DNA from: an uncultured Bacilli bacterium
Lineage (GTDB): Bacteria > Bacillota_I > Bacilli_A > RF39 > UBA660
Direction of reading: 5' to 3'
NCBI GenBank assembly: GCA_947627805.1
Contig: CANQXB010000012.1
Location: forward strand, 1 to 15,394
DNA: 15,394 bases
Shown here: one piece after another, positions 1 to 5,128 of the stretch
Numbering within the stretch: the first letter of the stretch is position 1
How the letters are laid out: the number at the start of each line of letters is the position of its first letter
Made by a program: the position numbers and the translations under genes
Notes under the pieces: model-generated
Told to the model about the DNA's origin: nothing
Database searches by the model: none
What the model saw: the letters and a program-made list of their open reading frames with translations, nothing else

Positions 1-1
1 G

Positions 2-73
2 AATATTTATGGGGATTATTTAGCTACTCTTTCGAAAGAAGATAGCGAATATAGTTTAATTAGAAAAAAATAA
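2..73 (+). CDS. C-terminal tail of an unidentified protein (partial)
   Basis: Frame 2 is open from the left edge to a TAA at 71-73 and encodes 23 residues ending in a basic LIRKK tail. It is directly followed by an inverted repeat with a T tract that would end its transcript, which supports it being the true end of a gene entering from the left. Too little is visible to name a family. Confidence 0.55.
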   Translation, partial: NIYGDYLATLSKEDSEYSLIRKK

Positions 74-100
74 AGAAGTTTAAACTTTTTTATTTTTTTT
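67..100 (+). terminator. Intrinsic terminator after the left-edge gene
   Basis: A 15-base arm at 67-81 pairs with 82-96, fully if one G-U pair is allowed, and the right arm runs into a T tract to 100. The stop codon of the partial gene lies inside the left arm. The stem is AT-rich, so its strength is uncertain. Confidence 0.5.
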
Positions 101-108
101 AAATAAGT

Positions 109-114
109 TATAAT
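109..114 (+). promoter_or_regulatory. Probable -10 box for the PepSY-like gene
   Basis: TATAAT lies at 109-114, with a start point expected near 121, a few bases before the GAGGTG ribosome site. No convincing -35 box is present; the region 17 bases upstream is the T tract of the preceding terminator. Confidence 0.4.
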
Positions 115-133
115 TAATTAGATGAGGTGAAAA

Positions 134-550
134 ATGAAAAAAGATAAAACCAAAAATATAATTATAATCTTAATGAGTGTTATTATTATCATTTTAATTA
201 TTGGCTTAATATTACTTATTTTTAAAAATGAACTTTTAGAAGACCATTATGATAAGTTAGAAGAACGTTATGAATATTTATATGAAAATAATTTAAATAA
301 TAAAGAGAATAATCCAGATAATGGTTCTAATAATGATATTATTTCAAGAGATAAAGCTTTAGATATTGTCTTAAAAGATTTAAAAATTACTAAAAATGAC
401 CTAAGAGATTTAGATATAGAACTAGAATATAAAGTAAGATATAATAAAACAGTTTATGAAATAAGTTTTGATTATAATTATTTAGAATATGAATATTATT
501 TAGAACCTTCTAATGGTAAAATATTAGATACATTTAAAAGTTTAAGTTAA
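134..550 (+). CDS. Membrane-anchored PepSY-like domain protein
   Basis: This 138-residue protein has a basic N-terminus, one membrane segment at about residues 9-29, a charged and Asn-rich linker to about 70, and a C-terminal globular part. The C-terminal part (SRDKALDIVLKDLKI at the start, then YEISFDYNYLEYEYYLEPSNGKIL) has the form of a PepSY domain: an initial helix, then beta strands ending in a 'Y.l.p.nGkil' turn. PepSY domains are often inhibitory or chaperone-like domains at the cell surface. The expected topology is a short inside N-terminus with the domain outside. The start is supported by GAGGTG at 124-129. It is a single-gene unit between a terminator on each side. The family call rests on pattern only and the target is unknown. 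Confidence 0.7.
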   Translation: MKKDKTKNIIIILMSVIIIILIIGLILLIFKNELLEDHYDKLEERYEYLYENNLNNKENNPDNGSNNDIISRDKALDIVLKDLKITKNDLRDLDIELEYKVRYNKTVYEISFDYNYLEYEYYLEPSNGKILDTFKSLS

Positions 551-577
551 AACTATCATTTATTTGATAGTTTTTTT
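549..577 (+). terminator. Intrinsic terminator after the PepSY-like gene
   Basis: AAAACTATCA (549-558) pairs with its reverse complement (565-574) around a six-base loop and runs into T7. It begins at the last bases of the stop codon. The reverse strand also has a T tract, so it may act in both directions. The stretch 578-697 holds no ORF, RNA or further signal that I can support. Confidence 0.85.
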
Positions 578-697
578 AGTGATGGTAATAAAAATTCTAA
601 ACTTCTTACTAATATATAAACCCAAAAGGAGTGAAAACATAATTGTCATTATTCTTTCATATATTATCACTTTCTATAATAAATAATCTAAATAAAT

Positions 698-1045
698 TTA
701 CTTTTTATTTTTTTGCCACGTATTATATTCCTCTTTAGAAACTAAAACATAATTATCATATTCATCACTATTTTTATTTTCTTTAGGAATACATATTAAA
801 AGTAATAAAGCATTTAAAAACATACTTCCTAATGTAAAAAACGATAAAAAAGTAGATACCTTTTTTAAAATAGAAATTAACTTTAGAGATATATTTGGTA
901 TAGCTAAAATAATATTAATAGCGAAATTTAAAACAAGAAATAATAAAGAAATTATTAAAAAAATAGTCATTACGGTGGTAAATATTTTTTCTTTTAATTT
1001 ATTATTAGTATTTTTTATTTGGTATAATTTTTTTTCTTTCTTCAT
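698..1045 (-). CDS. Small two-helix membrane protein, function unknown
   Basis: This 115-residue protein has a basic N-terminus, then two long hydrophobic segments at about residues 22-50 and 62-86, and a charged C-terminal tail with the run SDEYDNYVLVSKEEYNTW. Both termini are predicted inside. The start is fixed by AAAGGAG at 1052-1058 and a TATAAT further upstream. I recognise no family. It is transcribed divergently from the tandem-HTH regulator, with about 110 bases between the two starts. That arrangement often means the regulator controls the neighbour, here an inference only. Confidence 0.7.
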   Translation of the reverse strand: MKKEKKLYQIKNTNNKLKEKIFTTVMTIFLIISLLFLVLNFAINIILAIPNISLKLISILKKVSTFLSFFTLGSMFLNALLLLICIPKENKNSDEYDNYVLVSKEEYNTWQKNKK

Positions 1046-1074
1046 CTTAAACTCCTTTTATTATTCTGTCTATT

Positions 1075-1080
1075 ATTATA
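1075..1080 (-). promoter_or_regulatory. Probable -10 box for the two-helix membrane protein gene
   Basis: TATAAT on the minus strand lies about 30 bases upstream of the 1045 start, with a weak -35 (TGGAAA-like) upstream. The inverted repeat at 1090-1117 lies in and just upstream of the -35 to -10 interval, where a bound regulator would interfere with or help polymerase. Confidence 0.45.
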
Positions 1081-1089
1081 TAACTTTTT

Positions 1090-1117
1090 TAACCTATTTT
1101 CCAGACTTTTAAGGTTA
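1090..1117. promoter_or_regulatory. Candidate operator: 6-bp inverted repeat with half-sites 22 bp apart
   Basis: TAACCT at 1090-1095 and AGGTTA at 1112-1117 are perfect reverse complements. Their centres are 22 bp apart, about two helical turns. They lie in the divergent spacer between the membrane protein gene and the tandem-HTH gene. Binding by the adjacent regulator is inferred. Confidence 0.35.
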
Positions 1118-1159
1118 TTTAATTTTTTAATGGGAAAATTAATATTGGTGAAATGTATT

Positions 1160-1594
1160 ATGATAGAAAATAACTTAAAAGATGCCCGAGAAGAATTAGA
1201 AATGACTCAAAAAGAATTAGGCTTTGTCTTTGGAGTTAGTCCGAAAACTATTTCGGGTTGGGAAACAGCAAGTGATCCAATTCCTTTTAACAAATTAATT
1301 AAATTTTGTAATCTTTATAATTATTCTTTAGATTATCTTTTAAAATTAGATAATAAGACTCTAAATTGTTTTATACCTATTAAAACAGATAGAAAGAAAA
1401 TTGGCGACAAATTAAAAGAGATAAGAACTAGTTTAAACTTATCTCAAGAAGCATTTGCTCATAAATGTGGGATTTCCCAAACAACTTATAGCCATTATGA
1501 AACTGGTTTAAATCTTATAACTACTAGTACAGCTTATACAATATGCAAAGTATATCATATTTCTTTAGACTATTTAGTAGGAAGAATTAAATAA
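1160..1594 (+). CDS. Tandem double XRE-type helix-turn-helix regulator
   Basis: This 144-residue protein consists almost only of two XRE/Cro-CI type DNA-binding domains: residues 5-61 (MTQKELGFVFGVSPKTISGWE) and 81-139 (LSQEAFAHKCGISQTTYSHYE). Each ends in the same SLDYL signature, so it looks like an internal duplication with a short linker at 62-80. I chose the ATG at 1160 over the in-frame ATG at 1130 because GGTG at 1147-1150 lies about nine bases upstream of it, while nothing precedes 1130; the longer form would add ten residues. There is no ligand or dimerisation domain. One chain could hold two half-sites, like a built-in dimer. The likely role is repression of itself and the divergent membrane gene, by inference. 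Its 3' end lies three bases from the convergent next gene. Confidence 0.8.
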   Translation: MIENNLKDAREELEMTQKELGFVFGVSPKTISGWETASDPIPFNKLIKFCNLYNYSLDYLLKLDNKTLNCFIPIKTDRKKIGDKLKEIRTSLNLSQEAFAHKCGISQTTYSHYETGLNLITTSTAYTICKVYHISLDYLVGRIK

Positions 1595-1597
1595 ATT

Positions 1598-2305
1598 TTA
1601 TTTACAATAATTTAATAAATCTGTTATCTCTTTTTGACTATTTTTTTCAATGACAAAATATTCATTATCGGTATCAAAATAACATCTATAAGTATCATAA
1701 AATAAAGTATCAGTATAAAGTACATCTCCAGCATAAATAGTTCTAATTCTATACATGGGAGATTCATGATTAAAATAAACATTTAAGTAATCCGTAAATA
1801 ATAATAATCCCATCGAACTTAGAAATATTAAAAAAGTAATAATTAATTTTTGATACCATTTAAATTTTAATAAAACATAAATGCCTAAAATAAATAGCAA
1901 TAAACCAAAAATGGAATAAATTGAAGACCAACTACTTTCACTAGGAAATATCATAAGAGCACTAATTATTACAATTAAACCCATAATAATTAAAATTAAA
2001 GCAATTATTCTTTGATACTTAGTAATTTTTTGATTAGAATAATTTATTGTTTTAACAATATTATCTTCATATTTATCTAAATATTTATTATTCTCTATTT
2101 TTTCTCCTTGAAGTATTTCATTTATTGATACTTCTAATATTTCACTTAAAGGTTTAAGTAAAGCTAAATCCATTAAACTTAAGCCTCTTTCCCATTTACT
2201 AATGGCATTTTTCGTTATTCCAAGCTTATTACCTAACTCTTCTTGGGTTAAATTTTTTTCTTTACGCATTTGGGCAATAAACTTTCCAATTTTCTCTTGA
2301 TTCAT
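1598..2305 (-). CDS. Membrane-anchored XRE-family regulator
   Basis: Residues 6-62 form a classic XRE helix-turn-helix (LTQEELGNKLGITKNAISKWERG). A charged linker follows to about 98, then three hydrophobic segments (about 99-119, 130-148 and 152-172) and a 60-residue C-terminal part, predicted outside, rich in Tyr and Asp. The build, with a cytoplasmic DNA-binding domain joined to membrane helices and an outer tail, suggests a one-component sensor at the membrane. The signal is unknown. The start is supported by GGAGG at 2311-2315. Its promoter carries a 16-bp palindrome, which suggests autoregulation. It converges on the tandem-HTH gene with only three bases between stops and no clear terminator. 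Confidence 0.8.
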   Translation of the reverse strand: MNQEKIGKFIAQMRKEKNLTQEELGNKLGITKNAISKWERGLSLMDLALLKPLSEILEVSINEILQGEKIENNKYLDKYEDNIVKTINYSNQKITKYQRIIALILIIMGLIVIISALMIFPSESSWSSIYSIFGLLLFILGIYVLLKFKWYQKLIITFLIFLSSMGLLLFTDYLNVYFNHESPMYRIRTIYAGDVLYTDTLFYDTYRCYFDTDNEYFVIEKNSQKEITDLLNYCK

Positions 2306-2324
2306 AATTTTCCTCCATAAGAAA

Positions 2325-2344
2325 ACTATACTAATATATTAGTA
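2325..2344 (-). promoter_or_regulatory. -10 box and overlapping 16-bp palindromic operator of the XRE gene
   Basis: TACTAATATATTAGTA at 2329-2344 is a perfect palindrome. On the minus strand TATAGT at 2325-2330 is a plausible -10, so the palindrome would fill the spacer between -35 and -10. This is a standard position for a repressor site of XRE proteins. The -35 is weak (TTTAAA-like). Binding is inferred. Confidence 0.5.
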
Positions 2345-2356
2345 ATTTTTAAACAC

Positions 2357-2378
2357 ACTATTAGTTCACTTTAATAGT
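2357..2378 (-). terminator. Weak hairpin downstream of the anchored unknown gene
   Basis: ACTATTA (2357-2363) pairs with TAATAGT (2372-2378) around an eight-base loop. It begins two bases after the stop of the 247-residue protein gene. On the minus strand it is followed only by GTGTTTAAA, so termination would be inefficient. Confidence 0.35.
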
Positions 2379-2379
2379 T

Positions 2380-3123
2380 TTATTTATCAGAAATAATAAT
2401 TGTATTAATTAAATCCATTAGTTTATCTTCTGTATAACCAGTTATGACAAAAACATATCTTTTATTATTCTTTAAAATATTTACTTCATAAACATTATTA
2501 TCTTGAATAAACATATAACCATTTAAATCACCCTCTAAAAGAGTTATCTTTTTATTTTGAGGATTAATAATAGAAGCTATATTATATAAAGCATATGAAG
2601 CTTTTATATCATGACTTTTAGAAAAAACATTTTTTTGATAATTATCACTAGCTAAAAAAGCAAATAATTCTAAATCACTGGTTACATTATTTTTCTTTAA
2701 ATAAGCGCTTACTTCTTTATAAGTAACATTTTTAATAATATAATCTTTACTATTATCATTTAAATGAAGAAAATCAAAATATGGTTCAGTAATTCCTAAA
2801 GAAAAATAAGATTCTTTTTCTTTATTAGTATAAACAACATAATTACCTGTAACATCATTATTTTCTTGACTTTCATAATCTTTAAAATCATTTCTAATTT
2901 TAATTTCTTGATATTCTAAATAGTCTGTATTATCTAATATTTTAGTATGGACTTTTATCTTATTACTAATTTTATAAGCATTACTTATTTCTTCAAAAGT
3001 ATAGTCTAATGATTTAGCTCCATAATGATTAATTAAGTATAACTTGAAACCCATAAATACCCCTAGTAAAATAATAGTAACTGTTAAGACTAGACCAATT
3101 AATAAACCCTTTTTATCTTTCAT
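2380..3123 (-). CDS. Single-pass anchored extracytoplasmic protein, function unknown
   Basis: This 247-residue protein has a basic start, a hydrophobic segment at about residues 6-30 with no lipobox Cys, and about 215 outer residues of mixed alpha/beta composition. Visible runs include an alternating strand region at 55-85 and a C-terminal VFVITGYTEDKL segment followed by a helix. The pattern suggests a surface-anchored sensor or lipoprotein-like protein, but I recognise no family. The start is supported by AGAAGG about seven bases upstream and a TATAAT promoter. It lies directly upstream of the membrane XRE regulator in the same direction, so the two could act together, though the regulator has its own promoter. 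Confidence 0.7.
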   Translation of the reverse strand: MKDKKGLLIGLVLTVTIILLGVFMGFKLYLINHYGAKSLDYTFEEISNAYKISNKIKVHTKILDNTDYLEYQEIKIRNDFKDYESQENNDVTGNYVVYTNKEKESYFSLGITEPYFDFLHLNDNSKDYIIKNVTYKEVSAYLKKNNVTSDLELFAFLASDNYQKNVFSKSHDIKASYALYNIASIINPQNKKITLLEGDLNGYMFIQDNNVYEVNILKNNKRYVFVITGYTEDKLMDLINTIIISDK

Positions 3124-3143
3124 TTTTATACCTTCTTTATTTT

Positions 3144-3171
3144 ATTATACAATGTATTTTATAAATTCCAA
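3144..3171 (-). promoter_or_regulatory. Promoter of the anchored unknown gene
   Basis: On the minus strand TTGGAA (3166-3171) and TATAAT (3144-3149) are separated by 16 bases, about 20 bases upstream of the start codon at 3123. Confidence 0.55.
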
Positions 3172-3230
3172 AATAATATTTAAAATAATTAAAATAAATA
3201 TGTAAACTTTAAAGAAAAAAAGAGAAATAA

Positions 3231-3800
3231 TTATTTTTTTAATAATAAAGTTTTGGCAGCTTCATAATTAGGTAAAATAATTTTTTTCCCTTTATCTGAT
3301 AATTTAGTATAACTTCTTTCTAACTTTTTATAAACAAATTCGGCTCCCTCATCAATAGACATATTTTTTTCAACATAAACCATTCGAAGTAAGGAAGGAA
3401 CACTATAAAAATGGGCCATTGCATCCGCATCCGCTAGACAAATCTCCTCAGGAGTTGTTTTCTCTACTAATCTACTTCCACGATGATTTAAAATACATTT
3501 TTTTATTAGTTCTAAATCTTCTCTAGATATTTGATAAGAAGATAATAATTCTTCGGCCATTTGAGCTCCAATTATATGGTGCTCTTCGGTATAAGATTTA
3601 TCAGTAACTGAAGCAATATCATGTAATAAAGCCGCTAAAGCAACTATATCATGTTTGGCTCCATACTTATAACAAATTTCGATAGCAATTTTATAAACTA
3701 ATTCAATATGATGATCCCAAGCCCCAATTCCATAAGCATTAGATGGTAACATACATCTTCTTTTTACTTCATCATATATTTCCTTTATTATGTCATTCAT
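3231..3800 (-). CDS. HD-domain phosphohydrolase
   Basis: This 189-residue protein is an HD-superfamily metal-dependent phosphohydrolase of the small stand-alone type. Metal ligands can be seen in order: a His in WDHH (about 30-31), the HD pair in ALLHDIA (60-61), His residues in EEHH (74-75) and NH (106), and an Asp in CLADADAMAHF (124-126). Family members hydrolyse nucleotides or other phosphate esters; the substrate cannot be read from the sequence. I chose the ATG at 3800 because GGGGGT lies seven bases upstream; a TTG seven codons earlier keeps the frame but has no ribosome site. It is a single gene with its own extended -10 promoter. The region below 3231 has only a weak AT-rich palindrome as a possible terminator. 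Confidence 0.88.
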   Translation of the reverse strand: MNDIIKEIYDEVKRRCMLPSNAYGIGAWDHHIELVYKIAIEICYKYGAKHDIVALAALLHDIASVTDKSYTEEHHIIGAQMAEELLSSYQISREDLELIKKCILNHRGSRLVEKTTPEEICLADADAMAHFYSVPSLLRMVYVEKNMSIDEGAEFVYKKLERSYTKLSDKGKKIILPNYEAAKTLLLKK

Positions 3801-3835
3801 TAAACTACCCCCATAAATCAAGTTAAACCATAAAA

Positions 3836-3841
3836 ATTATA
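3836..3841 (-). promoter_or_regulatory. Extended -10 promoter of the HD hydrolase gene
   Basis: The minus strand reads TGTTATAAT, an extended -10, about 36 bases before the start codon. A perfect TTGACA lies 23 bases upstream of it (3865-3870), too far for normal spacing, so it may belong to another -10 or be a relic. Confidence 0.55.
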
Positions 3842-3951
3842 ACATAAAAGAAGGCATTTTAAAATGTCAACTATAAAAATTAAACCAACAACATAAAAAA
3901 TTTAGTTATTTTACTAATAATATTAATATTGTTTACTAGTATTTATTCATT

Positions 3952-3972
3952 AAAAAAGTCCTTAAAAAGGAC
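3952..3972 (-). terminator. Terminator of the Phe-Leu tRNA transcript
   Basis: GTCCTT and AAGGAC pair around a three-base loop (3958-3972). On the minus strand this is followed by T6. It lies 14 bases past the CCA end of tRNA-Phe. Confidence 0.85.
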
Positions 3973-3986
3973 ATTCGTTTACATTC

Positions 3987-4062
<76 letters not shown>

Positions 4063-4070
4063 AAAAAAGA

Positions 4071-4160
4071 TGGTGCCCAAGGCCGGACTTGAACCGGCAC
4101 GGGTGATTAAGCCCGCAGGATTTTAAGTCCTGTGCGTCTACCTATTCCGCCACTTGGGCA
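4071..4160 (-). tRNA. tRNA-Leu (TAA)
   Basis: This is a class II tRNA with a long variable arm. The acceptor stem is TGCCCAA with TTGGGCA, the anticodon loop contains TAA, and CCA is encoded. It is first in the minus-strand transcript, downstream of a TTGAAA-N17-TATAAT promoter. Confidence 0.95.
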
Positions 4161-4166
4161 GGCACA

Positions 4167-4185
4167 GTCTTAAATTTCTTAAGAC
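4167..4185 (-). other. Leader hairpin of the tRNA-Leu precursor
   Basis: GTCTTAA (4167-4173) and TTAAGAC (4179-4185) form a perfect seven-pair stem around a five-base loop. The expected start point from the -10 at 4193-4198 is near 4186, so the precursor RNA would begin with this hairpin. Confidence 0.45.
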
Positions 4186-4192
4186 AATATTG

Positions 4193-4221
4193 ATTATATC
4201 GTGTTTTGAAGATAATTTCAA
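4193..4221 (-). promoter_or_regulatory. Promoter of the Leu-Phe tRNA transcript
   Basis: On the minus strand TTGAAA (4216-4221) and TATAAT (4193-4198) are separated by exactly 17 bases. Confidence 0.85.
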
Positions 4222-4254
4222 TACTTTTTTGCAAATTTTTCTGTCTAATAAATG

Positions 4255-4284
4255 TTGACACATAACAATTCCTTGTGTTATAAT
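4255..4284 (+). promoter_or_regulatory. Promoter of the Ser-fMet-Asp tRNA transcript
   Basis: Consensus TTGACA (4255-4260) is followed after 18 bases by TATAAT (4279-4284). TG at 4276-4277 makes an extended -10. It is divergent from the Leu-Phe promoter about 35 bases to the left. Confidence 0.9.
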
Positions 4285-4304
4285 CAATTTGTTCCAGTTG
4301 AAAT

Positions 4305-4397
4305 GGAGGAATACCCAAGTCTGGTTGAAGGGACCGGTCTTGAAAACCGGAAGGTCGGGTAACCGGCGCAGGGGTTCGAATCCCTTTTCCTCCGCCA
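4305..4397 (+). tRNA. tRNA-Ser (TGA)
   Basis: This is a class II tRNA with a long variable arm. The acceptor stem is GGAGGAA with TTCCTCC, the anticodon loop CTTGAAA carries TGA, the T-loop is TTCGAAT, and GCCA ends the gene with CCA encoded. It is first of three tRNAs in the plus-strand operon. Confidence 0.95.
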
Positions 4398-4420
4398 CTT
4401 AATTTTATGGAATATAACAT

Positions 4421-4498
<78 letters not shown>

Positions 4499-4499
4499 T

Positions 4500-4576
4500 G
4501 GTTCGTTAGTCTAGGGGTCTATGACGCCTGCCTGTCACGCAGGAGATCACGGGTTCAAATCCCGTACGAACCGCCA
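4500..4576 (+). tRNA. tRNA-Asp (GTC)
   Basis: The acceptor stem GGTTCGT pairs with ACGAACC, the anticodon arm CCTGCCTGTCACGCAGG reads GTC, and GCCA ends the gene. It starts one base after the CCA of tRNA-fMet. Confidence 0.95.
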
Positions 4577-4587
4577 TTTAGTTATTT

Positions 4588-4609
4588 ACAGACTTATGTC
4601 TGTTTTTTT
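4588..4609 (+). terminator. Terminator of the Ser-fMet-Asp tRNA operon
   Basis: ACAGAC and GTCTGT pair around TTAT and run into T7. The right half overlaps the last codons and stop of the convergent Asn-rich protein gene on the other strand. Confidence 0.9.
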
Positions 4610-4914
4610 AATGCTTCTATTTCCACACTCATAGCCTCGACCATTTTTTGCATCATATTAATAGTATTAGTACTATCATTATTATTGTTATTATTACTAT
4701 TACTTCCTTGTTCACTAAATGAACCTGGGGTTTGACTATTACTTTGTTGAAGCTGGCCAATCGCCGCATTTGTACATAAATATTGGGCAATTAACATTAA
4801 CCAGTTACCTAAAGCATTTTGTTCATTAGGAGTTGAATTATCGGTTAAAATGGCTCCAACTGCCACGGCTGTTAAAGAAAATAAATTAGGAGGAATATTA
4901 TTAAAATTATTCAT
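4594..4914 (-). CDS. Small Asn/Gln-rich protein of unknown function
   Basis: This 106-residue protein starts MNNFNNIPPNLFSLTAVAVGAILTD..., then NEQNALGNWLMLIAQYLCTNAA, then a low-complexity Gln/Ser/Asn stretch with six Asn in a row (about 57-85), and a C-terminal amphipathic helix (MMQKMVEAMSVEIEALKKQ). The 'NNP.LF..' start with 'NEQNALGN..M.IGQ.L.TNA' resembles short uncharacterised proteins that I recall in gut Firmicutes; this is memory, not a search. The residue 11-25 and 36-52 segments are hydrophobic enough for membrane association but have little basic flank. The start is supported by a strong GAGGAGGGTG site. It sits between tRNA genes and its tail overlaps the tRNA terminator. No function can be given. 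Confidence 0.75.
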   Translation of the reverse strand: MNNFNNIPPNLFSLTAVAVGAILTDNSTPNEQNALGNWLMLIAQYLCTNAAIGQLQQSNSQTPGSFSEQGSNSNNNNNNDSTNTINMMQKMVEAMSVEIEALKKQT

Positions 4915-4961
4915 AACACCCTCCTCTTTTAAATTCTATGAAAATAATCTCGGCAATAATC

Positions 4962-4991
4962 TTGACTAATAAGTAAGGTTAATATTATAAT
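4962..4991 (+). promoter_or_regulatory. Promoter of tRNA-Thr
   Basis: TTGACT (4962-4967) and TATAAT (4986-4991) are 18 bases apart and end eight bases before the tRNA. The divergent Asn-rich gene would start on the opposite strand just upstream, probably from TAGAAT at 4933-4938, where the -35 is weak. Confidence 0.8.
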
Positions 4992-4999
4992 TTAGGTAT

Positions 5000-5073
5000 G
5001 CTGATTTAGTTTAGTGGTAGAACAGGTGCATGGTAAGCACCAGAGGACTGTTCAATTCAGTCATTCAGCACCA
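5000..5073 (+). tRNA. tRNA-Thr (GGT)
   Basis: The cloverleaf is complete: D-stem GTTT/GAAC, anticodon stem GGTGC/GCACC around ATGGTAA with GGT at 34-36, four-base variable loop, T-stem GACTG/CAGTC, encoded CCA. The acceptor arm matches typical threonine tRNAs (GCTGAT...CAGCACCA) but contains one U-U mismatch at the sixth pair, and position 32 is A. It is transcribed alone. Confidence 0.93.
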
Positions 5074-5093
5074 TTTTATTTATATTTTAAAAA

Positions 5094-5128
5094 AAACTAC
5101 TTATTATTTGCTAAGTAGTTTATTTTTT
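5094..5128. terminator. Bidirectional terminator between tRNA-Thr and the 541-residue protein gene
   Basis: AAACTACTTA (5094-5103) pairs with TAAGTAGTTT (5112-5121) around eight bases. There is a T tract to the right on plus and a T8 run on minus, so it can end both convergent transcripts. It overlaps the stop codon at 5120-5122. Confidence 0.88.

Noticed and set aside
602..697. Possible small plus-strand gene after AAAAGGAGTG at about 625
   Set aside because: GTG there is followed by a stop after two codons, and no other start is well placed.
1130..1159. Upstream ATG for the tandem-HTH protein
   Set aside because: It has no ribosome site and would add ten residues outside the HTH domain.
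3865..3870. TTGACA as the -35 of the HD hydrolase promoter
   Set aside because: It is 23 bases from TATAAT, outside the usual 16-18 range; the extended -10 explains the promoter better.
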